From: Nicotiana tabacum
Taxonomy: Eukaryota; Streptophyta; Magnoliopsida; Solanales; Solanaceae
Reading direction: 5' to 3'
Length of the DNA: 64,000 nucleotides
Assembly: GCF_000715075.1 (NCBI RefSeq)
Contig: NC_134096.1
Coordinates: 68,515,026 to 68,579,025 of the forward strand
Each line of letters begins with the position of its first letter. Within the stretch, counting starts at the first letter, position 1. Below are positions 1 through 11,881 of the stretch, in pieces. The position numbers and the translations under genes are program-made. A model generated the notes under the pieces. The model searched no databases, had not been told where the DNA came from, and saw only the letters and a list, made by a program, of their open reading frames with translations.

Positions 1-963
1 AATAAAAATGGAAATAAGACCAATCATGTAGAATAAGGAAAGAAAATCAGTCAAAAAGAATAAGGAAAAAAGACCACATGCAAACTTATTTCAAATCGGA
101 TTAGGGCAACGAATAAGGCAAATCCTAATCACGCCGAAATCAATGGAGATGTGCCCAATCGGATAGATACTCCATGTCCTTGGATGCACCTAGCCGAAAT
201 CCTATAAGATCTTCATGATCGAGCCCCTTTGGACCGAATTTATACGAAATACACCTTCCATAGATGGAACAATACTTAGTATTACCATATCGAAGTGGTA
301 AGCATTCAAAAAAGGTAAGAAGATCTCTAGTTCGAGGGGAAAATGCATAGAAAAGAGCGAGAAAATTTTGGTCGCTAGGGTTTAGGTTTGAGAGACGAAA
401 ATGGAGTGTTTGAGGGTGGCTGCGAAGTTGAGAATGGGCTAGGGTTTAGGTTGATGAGATATAAGGAGAAATGGGGAAGTGTTGTAACGGGTCGTGGACT
501 GGGGCAAACCTATTGGGTCGTTTGGTTTTGGGCTTCTGGGGTCGATCATGAATAGGGGCTCATTTGTTTGGATCTTAATTGATCCGAAAATTAGGCATCA
601 CTTGGGCCAGATTTTAAAATTATGAAATTAAGAGAAAATAAATTAATAAAATAACTATTATTACGAATAATAGTTGAAGGTTGTAAACATATAAAAGTTA
701 TTTCAACCCTAAATAAAATAATAAAACGCAATTAGTTGTAAAATATAGGCTATTATTGTAAAAATATAAATAGCTCAAAAATACAAATATAATTATATGA
801 AATGAAGTAAAAATATTATAAAACATATATGTGGATGTAAATAATAAATTTGGATGACAAAGTAATTTGAAAAGGGTAACTAATACACATTTGAACAATT
901 TAAATTCAAGAGAATCAATTTTAAAATCTTAAAGATTATGAAATAATTACAGGAAATACTTAT
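1..963. other. AT-rich flank, no gene recognised
   Basis: No convincing coding region is seen on either strand. Two telo-box-like motifs (TAGGGTTTAGG) lie near 366 and 441; such motifs occur in plant promoters and leaders but are too short to prove one here. The last five bases before the LTR at 964 are CTTAT, the left flank of element E1; its matching right flank is lost. Confidence 0.5.
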
Positions 964-3916
964 TGTAACGACCCAGCTGTTTGCTTTGAGAGTATTAGCC
1001 CTGATCCCCTATTTATTGCTCCCTATATTTCATTTTATGGTTATGTGACTTGTCGGGGCGCTTGGTGTCGGGTTCATGATAGTTTCGGAGTGAAACGTGA
1101 CATATCGTCCCTAAATTGGAAGTTTAAGTCGTAGGAGTTGACCGTAGTTTGACTTGTGTGAAAATAACTCCAAAATGGAGTTTGACGGTTCCAATAGCTC
1201 TGTATGGTGATTTGAATTTTAGGATCGTGTTCGGATGTTGATTGGGAGGTTCGTAGGTCATTTAGGCGTTAATTGGCGAAAGTTGGAAGAATTTTGGAAA
1301 GTTTAACTGGGAGTGAACTTTTTGATATCGGGGTCGAACTTCGATTCCGGAAGTTAGAATAGGTCCATAATATCATTTAGGACTTGTGTGAAAAATTTGA
1401 GGTTAATCGGATGTGATTTGATATGTTTCGGCATCGGATGTGGAAGCTAGAAGTTCAAAAGTTTATTAGTCTTGAATCGATGCGCAATTCATGATTTTAG
1501 CATTGTTTGATGTGATTTGAAGGCTCGACTAAGTTCGTATCATATTTTAGGACTTGTTGGTATAATTGTTTGAGGTTTCAGGGGCCTCGGGGTGGTTTCA
1601 GATGGTTAACGGATCGAATTTGGAGTTTGGTTGATTGCTGAAGCACCAGGTCTGGTGTAATCGCACCTGCAAAGGTTTTGATCGCAGGTGCGAAGCCGCA
1701 TGTGCGCACCAACCATCGCAGAAGCAGCAAGGAGTGGAACTTGGCAGTGCTTGTAGGTGCGAAGAGCTTGCCCGCATCTGCGACCTCGTAGGTGCGAAGT
1801 GATGAACACATAAGTGGAAATGGGAAAAGGAGCTGGCTCCGTAGAAGCAGCAGTGTGCTCGCAGATGCGAGTCCGCATGCGCGAAGCCAATCGCAGGAGC
1901 AGATGTCTTGGTCGCACCCGCGAAGCCGCAGGTGCGGGTAAGTTGTCGCAGGTGCGGAAAGCCTGGACAGTGTATTAAAATTGAGGTTTCTATGATTTTT
2001 CATCATTTTGGACATTTCAAGCTCGGGATTAGGCAATTTGTGAGAGGGATTTCGAAGGGACTCTTGAGGTAAGTCACTTGTGGTTATTTTTATTCAATAA
2101 TTATGTTTCCCCATTGATTTTCCCTCCTAGATTGTGTGGTTTTGAGGTGTAATTTTGGAGTTTGAGGCTAGGGATTTGGAGAGTTTATAATTGGGGATTT
2201 GAGTGACGATTTGGTGTTGGATTTTGGTAAATTTGGTATGGTTGGACTCGTGGTTGAATGGGATTCCGAATTTTGTGATTTTTGTTGGATTCTGAGACGT
2301 GGGCCCGGTGTGACCTTTTGGGGTGATTTTCCAATTCTTTGCTAAAATCATTATTTCAGTATTTAAACTAGTTTCCTATAGTTGTATTTATAGTATGAAA
2401 TAATTTTGGCTAGATTCGAGCCATTCGCAATTGGAAAATTGAGGGAAAGGCCTTCTAATTTATTGATTGAGCGTGGTTTGAGGTAAGTGACTTGTCTAAC
2501 CTTGTGTGGGAAAAATTCCCCTTAGGATTTGGTATTTTGGTGATAATTTGTGATATGTGAAGGACGTGTACGCAAGGTGACGAGTGCATACACTGGCCAA
2601 ATGTTGAAATTCCATTTTTTGCTACGTAGTTTACTTTTCATGCCTTAATTGAGTTACTTTAGCACGTTATAGTCATCATGTTTAGCCTAATTTCACATGT
2701 CTACTTGTCTTATCTCCTATTTGCAACTTGTAGCACATGTTTAATTGAATTACTTGGTTTTCTTGATTTCTATATTCATTACTTAACTGTGGAAATTCTT
2801 TACTTGAAATTGCTATCCTTGGAATATCATTTATTCAGTTGTTATGTTTTGACTTTCATGTTATTGTTTAGGAGATTGTTGGGTTGTTGCACGAGGTTTC
2901 TGCCGTGCGGTTTTTATTGTTTGCACGAGGTTTCTGTCGTGCGGTTGTTATTATTGCACGAGGTTTCTGTCGTGCGGTTGTTATTATTGCACGAGGTTTC
3001 TATTGTGCTGTTGTGATTATTGATACGCATGCGATGGTATAAGATCTGGGTGTTGAAATGCATGCGGTGAGATAAGGTGGGCTTGATACGCGTGGCTAGT
3101 AGGAGAACTACTAGAAGTCATGCGCTGTAATAAGGTGGGCTAAAAGTCAGGATGCTATTTTGGGAAAATGATTTTGAAAAACGTGATATAATGAAGGACT
3201 TTGATTTGTTTTTTATGATTTGGGACTACGAGGGGGTAGCTCGGGAGTACCCCTGCTAATATTCTTTATTTGTTGTATTGTTTGGTTCTTGTTTTACTTA
3301 ACATGTAAAATTTTTGTTCTCCTTTCATGTCGTATTAGCTTTCCTTTATTTCGTGTTGTTATTTCCCGTAAAATATTTAACTTTCACTTCCCTGTCATTT
3401 TCATTAAATCATATTACCTCTATCTTGTTTCTTATTATCTCTAGTAGGGCCTTGACCCGACCTCTTCACTACTCTACCGAGGCTAGGCTTGGAACTTACT
3501 AGTACCATTGTAATGTACTCATACTACGCTTCTGCACAAATTTTGTGCAGATCCAGGTGCATCCTATCAGCCTCGATATAAGTGCACTGTGTTGCTACTT
3601 TGGAGACTTTAAGGTACACCTGCCCACGTCCACAGGCCTCAGAGTCCCCTTCTATCCCGTTCTTTTCTTATTTCTTTACATTTTGATAGACAGTGATGTA
3701 TAGGATTGTTCGGTACTATATCTAGAGCTTGTGACTTATATCTCACCAGGTTTTGGGATTGTACGTATTGAGTTTTGGTAAATTCTATTTATTAAAATGT
3801 TCAAATGTTCAAGTTTTAATCTCTTATTTAATGTTTCCGCATATTGTTAGGCTTACCTAGTCTTAAAGACTAGGTTTCGTCAGGATATCCTACGAAGAGT
3901 ATTTGCGGTCGTGACA
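964..3916 (+). repeat. E1 5' LTR (2.95 kb)
   Basis: It begins TGTAACGACCCAGC and ends GGTCGTGACA, directly before the primer site. Inside, in order: a CpG-rich tract of GCAGGTGCG-like repeats (about 1655-1965), a TATA-like TATTAAAA at 1973-1980, splice-donor matches GAGGTAAGT at 2066-2074 and 2480-2488, a 33-bp hairpin array (2889-3016), a CTAGTAG/CTACTAG hairpin (3096-3114), an acceptor-like TGTGCAG ending at 3550, and a terminal CCTAGTC/GACTAGG hairpin near 3856. Confidence 0.88.
2889..3018 (+). repeat. 33-bp tandem array of hairpin units in E1 LTR
   Basis: Four units start at 2889, 2923, 2956 and 2989. Each carries a 6-bp inverted repeat (GCACGA ... TCGTGC) around an 8-nt loop, followed by a T-rich spacer. 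The fourth unit is degenerate. An equivalent array lies in the inverted LTR at about 16234-16370. Confidence 0.85.
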
Positions 3917-3919
3917 AGT

Positions 3920-3931
3920 TGGTAGTAGAGC
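3920..3931 (+). other. E1 primer-binding site, mutated
   Basis: TGGTAGTAGAGC differs at two bases from TGGTATCAGAGC, the plant initiator-Met tRNA primer site intact in E2 and B. It lies 3 nt after the LTR end. A perfect hairpin (GTACAGA, loop GACG, TCTGTAC) follows at 3988-4005. Confidence 0.8.
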
Positions 3932-4117
3932 TCTAGGTTCATAGGTGTTATGAGTCACAAGCAGGTTTAGTAGAGTCTCGTGGATTGGTACAGAGACGTC
4001 TGTACTTATCTTTGGGAGGCTATGGAACTGTTAGGAAAAACTTCATTTCTTTGATTCCTTATCGTGTGAAATCTTTGACTTCAGGTTCTAAATTTTTGTC
4101 TTTCTATTCTCTCGCAG

Positions 4118-4773
4118 ATGGTGAGGACACGTACAACTGGATCAGATGGCCAGACACCCGCACCCCCTTGCTGGAGTCGTGAGAGGCCGGGGCCAGAGTA
4201 GAGGTCGAGGACATCCATATGGTGTAGCCAGAGCACCCACACGAGCTGCTACAGAGGAGACACCGGTAGCTCCAGTTGGAGGGCAGGCACTTGAGACACC
4301 TATTAGTGCACCAGCTCTCCAGGAGACTCTCGCCCAGTTTCTGAGCATGTTCGGCACTTTAGCTCAGGCAGGGTTGATCCCACTTGCTCCTGCTACATCT
4401 TAGGCCGGGGGAGGAGCACAGACTCTCGCTGCCCGTACCCCAGAGCAGTGGGTCCAGGTTGACCAGGTTCCAGAGGTCATACCAGTGCAGCCGGTAGCCC
4501 CAGTTTTTCCCGAGGTTAGGGCAGCAGCTTCTGAGGAGGAGCATCTCAGGCTCGAGAGGTACAAGAAGTACCACCCTCCTACTTTCAGTGGCTTGGCGTC
4601 AGAGGATGCCTAGGATTTTTTTGAGGAGTGCCACTGTATCCTCCGTACTAGGGGTATTGCGTAGTCTAGTGGGGTTGCTTTCACTACGTTCCAGCTTAGG
4701 GGAGCGACTATCAGTGGTGGCGAGCATATGAGTTGGGTAGTTCGGCCGTGGCAGCTTCGCTCACTTGGACTCA
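4118..4773 (+). pseudogene. E1 gag, 5' part (broken)
   Basis: Gag is the capsid and nucleocapsid polyprotein of the element. The start at 4118 gives MVRTRT, the same start as the gag of E2 (7600) and D (43414). After about 25 codons the frame shifts and continues as an RGRG-rich N-terminal tail, then a conserved segment with LQETLAQFLSMFGTLAQAG. In-frame TAGs interrupt it at about 4402, 4612 and 4660, and a second frameshift lies near 4700 where relatives encode a WW-containing capsid segment. E2 splits the gene at 4773; the 3' part resumes at 14345. Clearly non-functional. Confidence 0.85.
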
Positions 4774-7394
4774 TGTAACGACCCAGCCGGTCGTTTTGAG
4801 TGTATTAACCCCGATTCCCTATTTACTGCTTTCCCCGTATCTGTTTCTTCTTATGTAACTTGCCGGGAGGTCTTGTTTTTGGTTTCGAAGTGTTTTGGGA
4901 TACTTAGTCCCTAAAACGGAAGCTTAAGTCTTTGGATTTTGATTGTAGTCGGAACCGTGTGAAGACGACTACGGAATGGAATTTCATCGATTCCGTTAGC
5001 TCCGTTAGTGATTTTGGGTTTAGAGGCATGTACGGAGTGTGTTTTGGAGGTATGTAGCTCATTTAGGCTTGAAATGGCGAAAGTCGAATTTTTAGAGTTT
5101 TGGGCCGGTAGTGGAATTATTGATATCGGGGTCGGATTCCGATTTCGGAAGTTGGAGTAGGTCCGTAATGTTGATTATGACTTGTGCGCAAAATTTGAGG
5201 TCAATCGGACGTCATTTGAAAGGTTTCGGCATCGGTTGTAGAATTTTGAAGTTTTAAGTTCTTTAAGTTTGAATTGGAGGGTAATTCGTGATTTTAGCAT
5301 TGTTTGATGTGATTTGAGAGATCGACTAAGTTCGTATGGTTTTTTAGGATTGGTTGGTATGTTTGGTCGAGGTCCCGGGGGCCTCGGGTGAGTTTCGGGT
5401 GCTTAACGGACTAGTTTTTGGACTTGAAAGATAGCAGATTTCTGGTATTTTTGTTGCAAACAGTCCTTCATCGCGTTCGTGAGAGAACTCTCGTGTTCGC
5501 GTAGAGAATCTGGGAAAGGTAGCTGAGTTGTTCTTCGCGTTCGCAACTTCGTTCCCATGTTCGCGAAGATATGTAACACTAAGGCTACGCATTCGCGTAG
5601 AGTCAACGGTCAGATGGGTTCCAGGCATGATAGCCTCTACGTTCGGGATGGATGTCCCATGTTCGCGTAGGGTCAGACTAGTTGAGCTTCACATTCACGA
5701 CCAGTGCATCGCGTTCGCGATGAGTATATTTTGATCTGAAGCAGCTTGTGCTTCGCGAACGCGAGGCTTTGACCGCGTTCGCGAAGAAGGGCATACCTGG
5801 ACAGTGCTTAAACATTCCAAAAATGGGGGTTTTGCCTTTTTATCAAAAACTTGAGTTGGGAGCTCGGATTTGGACGAGCATTTGAGGGAGTTTCAGAGAT
5901 ATCGATTGGGTAATGATTCTACACTCCATTTTGGTTATATTCCACTAATCTATCACTAATTTCCTTTTTAATTTTGGATTTAGGGGTTGCAATTGGGAGA
6001 AAAATGGAAGAACTTCTTCAACAAAGATTTCGAGTTTTGAAAGGGGATTTGTGGTCGGATTTAAGTAATTTTTATACGGTTAGAATCGTGGGTAAATGGG
6101 AGTTCGTATTTTGTAACTTTTACCTGATTCCGAGACGTGGGTCCCATGGGCGATTTTTGAGTTAATTTTGGAATTTTCGTTAGAGTATTGATTTCATTAA
6201 TTAGATGAGTCTATTATGGTTGTGTTTATGATATGTAATTGCTTTTGGCTAGATTCGAGCCACTCGGAGTCGGATATTCGTGAAAAAGGCATTATTACCG
6301 ATTGATTGAGCTTGGTTCGAGGTAAGTGGCTTGCCTAACTTTGTGTATGGGAAACCCGCTTAAGATTTGGAACTATTGTGATATGTGAGTGCCGTGTACA
6401 TAAGGTGATGAGTACGTACATATGCTAGTTGTGGAAAAACCCAATTTTTCTTACTGAGCAGAAACCTGTTTTCCTTTTATTTTGAGTTTTACCATTCTAA
6501 TGACTATTAATATATTTTCATTCTTCATTGAGTTATTCCAACATGTGTAGCTATCCTGTTTAGTCTAATACAACATGTCTACGTGTCTTAATTGCGTATG
6601 TGAACTCTGTGCAACATGCTTAGTCAATTTCCTGCTTCTTCCTTGACTGGTACTTAGTCTAAATCGTAAGAGCTCGTGATGTAGTTGTATTTCTATTATT
6701 TGCGCTGCATATTTACTTTGGGACTATGAAACGGTATTCCGGGAGATCCCCGCCACCCCCACCCCCCCTGTACTGCATATTTACATTTGGGACTACGAGA
6801 CGGTATCTTGGGAGATCCCCTGTTGTATTTTCTGTGTACTAAGCTGTTACCTTTTATGAATTCTTTCTTGTTAAACTTTAGTCTTTACTTAACTGCGATA
6901 CTTTATTCTTACCTTGCTTTATTATTATATATATACTAGTAGGACCCTGACCTGATCTCGTCACTACTCGACCGAGGTTAGGCTTGGCACTTACTGGGTA
7001 CCGATTGGGGTGTACTCATTCTACTCTTCTTCACATGTTTTTCGTGTGCATATCCTAGTGCTCCTTATCAGTCGCACTATCAGTGAGCTGGGACAGGTTT
7101 GGAGACTTCAAGATATATCTGTCGTGTCCACAGACCTCAGAATCCCCTTCTACTCTTCCTCGTGTCCATTATCTTCTGTATTTTTCTTTTGTTAGACTCG
7201 AATGTATAGAGACACTAGATTTCCTTTTGTAGTTTGTGATTCACGATGTTCCGGGTTTTGGGGTTGTTGTGTATTTTTGAATAGTTGGTTAAATTTATGT
7301 TTTTATATCATTATTCTGTAAATGTTAGGATTACCTAGTTGTAGAGACTAGGTGCCGTCACGACGTCACACAGAGGGGAAATTGGGTCGTGACA
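4774..7394 (+). repeat. E2 5' LTR (2.62 kb)
   Basis: It runs from TGTAACGACCCAGCC to GGGTCGTGACA. The CpG tract of TTCGCGAAG-like repeats lies at about 5470-5800. A donor match GAGGTAAGT is at 6319-6327. The acceptor-like site near 7043 reads GTGCAT instead of GTGCAG. Only two units of the GGGACTACG minisatellite are present (about 6703-6825), against eight in the 3' LTR. Confidence 0.92.
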
Positions 7395-7397
7395 AGT

Positions 7398-7409
7398 TGG
7401 TATCAGAGC
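7398..7409 (+). other. E2 primer-binding site (tRNA-Met initiator)
   Basis: TGGTATCAGAGC, 3 nt after the LTR end, matches the usual plant chromovirus primer site. A perfect 7-bp hairpin with loop GACG follows at 7466-7483, about 57 nt downstream. Confidence 0.92.
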
Positions 7410-7599
7410 TCTAGGTTCATAGGTGTCGCGAGTCACAAACCGGTTTATTAGAGTCTCGTGGATCAGTACAGAGACGTCTGTACTTATCTTCGGGAGGCTA
7501 TGGAACTGTTAGGGAAATTTCACTACTTCGATTCCTTGTCGTACAAAAATTGTTGACTTCAAAAAAAATTCTAAACTTCTGTATTCTATTCTCTCACAA

Positions 7600-8348
7600 A
7601 TGGTGAGGACACGTACAAGCGTATCTGATGACCAGGCACCCGCGCCCCCTGCTAGAGCCGCGAGAGGTCTGGACCGGGGTAGAGGTCGAGGATGTCCACT
7701 TGGTACAGCTAGAGCACCTGCACGAGCTGTTACAGAGGAGCCCCCAGTAGCTCCAGCTGGAGGGAAGACACCTGAGGCACATGTTTCTGCACCAGCCCTC
7801 CAGGAGACTTTAGCACAGTTTGTGAGCATGTTTGGTACATTTATTCAGGCGGGGTTGATTTCGGTTGTACCAGCTACTTCACAAACTAGGGAAGGGACCT
7901 AGACTCCCACCGTCCATACTTGAGAGCAGCGAGTTCACGTTGGTCAGGTTCCAGGTGTCACGGCGACACAGCCTGTGGTCCCATTTCAGCAGGTGGTAGG
8001 GATCGTTCGCCGATGAGAGGACAGGAGAGGTCAGGAGAGAGAGTACAGGGAGGCGAGGATACCTCGTAGTCCGAGAAGATCCACTGGTCCTCATTTTGGA
8101 GGCAGGGTACGGCATGGTAGAGGTTTTATGGGTCAGCCAGCTCAGTTTGCGTTTCAGGCTTCGCACAGTATTTTAGATGTTCAAGGGTCTCAGGGTACCC
8201 GTACCGCATAGTTCCCATAGCCACATCAGCAACGAGGTTGTTTTAATATGGCGACACTGGCCTTGTGGTAAGAATTTGCTCCAAACTTAGGAGGAGTGCA
8301 CCTCTACGGACTTCTTAGCCACAGCGTGCCCCACCGGGTCCTCAGGCT
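7600..8348 (+). pseudogene. E2 gag (internally deleted)
   Basis: It starts MVRTRTSVSDDQ at 7600, with an Arg/Gly-rich tail and the LQETLAQFVSMFG segment, then a stop near 7900. Compared with D, about 530 bp of capsid sequence is missing at about 7988: sequence matching D near 43771 jumps to sequence matching D near 44300. A short TTCAGC homology at both D positions points to slippage or microhomology joining. The zinc-knuckle region near 8235-8275 is degenerate, with no recognisable CCHC box. It would have made the particle protein; now it is non-functional. Confidence 0.85.
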
Positions 8349-11300
8349 ATGATTATAGCACCAGCTACCACCCCACATGCTCAGCCAGCCCGAGGTGGAG
8401 TTCGGGAAGGTAGAGGTCGCACTAGAAGGGGAGGGCAGGCCAGATATTATGCCCTTCCTACTCGTACAGAGGCAGTCACTTCTGATTTTGTTATTACAGG
8501 TATTGTCCTGGTCTGTCATAGAGATGCGTTGGTATTATTTGACCCAGGCTCTACATATTCTTATGTGTCCTCTTACTTTGCCCCGTATTTGGGCGTATCT
8601 AGGTATTCTTTGAGTTCCCCTGTTTATGTGTCTACTCCTGTGGGAGATTCTTTTGTTATGGATCGCGTGTATCAGTCGTGTTTGATTGCTCTTGGTGGTT
8701 TTGAGACTAGAACCTATTTATTTTTGCTCAGCATGGTGGACTTGGATATTATTTTGGGCATGGACTGGTTGTCGCCCCATTATGCTATTCTTGATTGTCA
8801 CGCTAAAACCGTGACGCTGGCTATGCCAAGTTTACCGCGATTAGAGTGGAGAGGTACCTTAGAGTATACTCCCAGTAGAGTTATTTCATTTCTTAAAGCT
8901 CAATGAATGGTTGAGAAGGGGTGTGACGCTCATCTAGATTATGTGAGAGATGTCAGTATTGATACCCCAATAGTTGAGTCAGTCCCAGTAGTGAGGGATT
9001 TTCCAGATATATTTCCAGCTGATCTTCCGGGCATGCCGTCCGTTAGAGATATTGATTTTGGCATTGATTTGTTGTCGGGCACTCAGCCCATCTCTATTCC
9101 TCTATATCGTATGGCTCCTCCTGAGTTAAAGGAGTTGAAGGAGCTGTTACAGGAATTGCTTGAGAAGGGTTTCATTCGGCCCAGTGTGTCACCTTGGGGT
9201 GCTCCTGTCTTATTTTTGAAGGAGAAGGATGGTTCTATGTGGATGTGTATTGATTACCGCTAGTTGAATAAAGTCACAGTGAAGAACGGGTATCCATTGC
9301 CTCGTATTGATGACTTATTTGATTAGTTACAGGGTTCCAGAGTGTTTTCCAAGATTGACTTACGTTCAAGATATCATCAGTTGAAGATTCAGGAGCCAGA
9401 TATCCCGAAGACTGCTTTCAGGACCAGATATGGTCACTATGAGTTTCTTGTTATGTCTTTTGGGCTGACCAATACCCCAACAACTTTTATACACTTGATG
9501 TACAGTGTGTTCCGGCCTTATCTTGACTCATTCATCATTGTGTTTATTGACGACATTCTAGTGTACTCCCGGACTCGGGAAGATCATGAGCAGCACTTGA
9601 GGATTGCACTCCAGACCTTGAGAAAAGAAGTTATATGCAAAATTCTAAAAGTGTGAGTTTTGGCTAGACTCAGTGGCATTCTTGGGTCATATAGTATCGA
9701 TTGATGGGATCCAGGTGGATCCGAAGAAGATTGAAGTAGTGTATAGTTGGCCCAGACCGTCCTCAGCTACAGAGATCCGGAGTTTCTTAGTTTGGCGGGG
9801 TATTATCGTAGCTTTGTAGAGGGATTCTCATCTATTGCAGCACCTATAACCAGGCTGACCTAGAAGGGTGCTCCAGGTGGACAGAGGAATGTGAGGAGAG
9901 CTTTCAGAATCTCAAGATAGCTTTGACTACAGCCCTAGTATTGGTATTGCCTACAGGTTCGGGGTCTTATATTGTATATTGTGATGCATCGCAGACAGTA
10001 GGGTGATTGCCTACGCGTCCAGACAGATGAAGGTATATGAAAAGAACTATCTTGTCCACTACCTTGAGTTAGAAAGTATTGTTCATGCCTTGAAGATTTG
10101 GCGGCATCGTTTGTACGGTTTTCTTTGTGAGATTTACACCAATCATCGGAGTTTGCAGTATCTATTTAAGCAAAAAGATTTTAACTTGCGTCAGCGGAGA
10201 TGGTTGAAGCTACTTCAGGATTTTGATATCACCATTTTGTACCACCCTGGGAAGGCCAATGTGGTGGCCGATGCTTTGAGTCGCCGGGCAGAGAGTTTAG
10301 GGAGCTTAGTATATCTATCAGCAGCAGAGAGGCCCGTGGTATTGGATGTTCAGGCCTTGGCCAACCAGTTTGTGAGATTGCATATTTCTGAGCCTAGTCG
10401 AGTATTGGCTTGTGTGGTCTCTCGGTCTTCTCTTTATGATTGTATCAGGGAGCGTCAGTACAATGACCCCCATCTGCTTGTCCTCAAGGACATGGTCCAC
10501 CACGGTGATGCTAATGAGGTCACTATTGGGGATGATGGCACATTGAGGATGAAAGGCAGGCTATGTGTGCCCAATGTTAATGGGTTGCGTGAGTTGATTC
10601 TTCAGGAGGCTCATAGCTCGCGGTACTATATTCATCCGGGTGCCGCGAAGATGTATCAGGACTTGAGGCAGCATTTCTGGTGGAGGAGGATGAAGAAGTA
10701 CATAGTGGAGTATGTTGCTCGGTGTCTAAATTGCCAGCAGGTGAAGTATGAGCATCAGCGGCCAGGTGGGTTACTTCAGAAGTTGGAGATTTTCGGAGTG
10801 GAAATGGGAGTAGATCACTATGGATTTCGTTGTTTGGACTCCCACGGACTCAGTGGAGGTTTGATGTAGTTTGGGTGATTGTTGATAGGCTGACCAAGTT
10901 GGCTCATTTCATTCCCGTGATGACTACCTATTCTTCCGAGCAGTTGGCTCGAATTTATATCCACGAGATCGTCAGGCTTCATGGCGTACCTGTATCTATT
11001 ATCTCTGACCGGGGTACACAGTTTACATCACGGTTCTAGAGAGTTGTACAACATGAGTTGGGTACTCGGGTTGAGTTGAGCACAACATTTCACCCTCAGA
11101 CGGACGGACAGTCCGAGCGCACTATTCAGATACAGGAGGATATGCTCCGTGCTTGTGTGATAGATTTTGGGGGTGCTTGGGACCAGTTTTTGCCACTCGC
11201 GGAGTTTGCTTACAACAACAGCTATCAGTCCAGCATTCAGATGGCACCATATGAGGCTTTGTATGGTAGTGGTGTCGGTCCCCAATAGGATGGTTTGAGC

Positions 11301-11872
11301 CGGGCGAAGCTAGATTATTGGGTACGGACTTGGTTCAGGATGCCTTGGAGAAAGTTAAGGTGATTCAGGATATACTTCGCACAGCCCAGTCTAGAGAGAA
11401 GAGTTATGCGGACCAAAAAGTTTGTGATGTTGCATTCATGGTTGGTGAGCGGGTCTTGCTCTGGGTTTCGCCCATGAAGGGTATTATGAGGTTCGAAAAG
11501 AAGGGCAAGCTGAGCCCAAGGTTCATTGGTCATTTTTAGGTGTTGCGGCGTGTTGGGAAGGTTTCTTATGAATCGGTATTTCATGTTTCGATGCTCCGGA
11601 GGTATCACGACGATTAGTCTCATGTGTTGGATTTCAGCTCAGTCCAGTTGGACAATGATCTATCCTATGTTGAGGAGCCAGTGGATATTTTGGACATGCA
11701 GGTTCGGAAGCTGAGGTCAAAGAATATTGCATCAGTAAAGGCTCAGTGGCATGGTCAGCCAGTTGAGGAGGCGACTTGGGAGACCGAGCATATTATGCGC
11801 AACCGTTATCCTCATCTTTTCACCACTTTAGGTATGTCTTTATGCTCGTTCGAGGACGAACGATTGTTTTAA
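8349..11872 (+). pseudogene. E2 pol: PR-RT-RNase H-integrase-chromodomain (broken)
   Basis: Domains in order: an aspartic protease with FDPGSTYSY (Asp at about 8541); RT from about 8995 with PSVSPWGAP and the catalytic FIDD at 9543-9554; RNase H around 9965-10290 ending VVADALSRR; an integrase zinc finger (HHCC, about 10600-10745); an integrase core with VDRLTK, SDRGTQF and the catalytic Glu in DGQSERT (about 10860-11150); a GPY/F-like segment (about 11430-11540); and a chromodomain (about 11685-11820). It ends in the tail FEDERLF. Damage includes a TGA at about 8904, TAG at 9261 and 9324 (both replace Gln codons by comparison with kin), frameshifts near 9656, 9990 and 10820, and TAG near 11037. 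It once copied and integrated the element; it cannot now. Confidence 0.92.
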
Positions 11873-11881
11873 GAGGGGGGA
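11871..11881 (+). other. E2 polypurine tract
   Basis: AAGAGGGGGGA lies immediately before the 3' LTR and would prime plus-strand synthesis. A near-perfect inverted repeat, CGTTCGAGGACGAACG, lies about 20 nt upstream. Confidence 0.88.

Noticed and set aside
366..452. TAGGGTTTAGG motifs as interstitial telomere repeats
   Set aside because: Only two isolated short motifs, about 75 bp apart, not a tandem array.
959..963. CTTAT before E1 equals D's target duplication CTTAT
   Set aside because: E1 and D are separate elements far apart with their own contexts; a five-base match is expected by chance.
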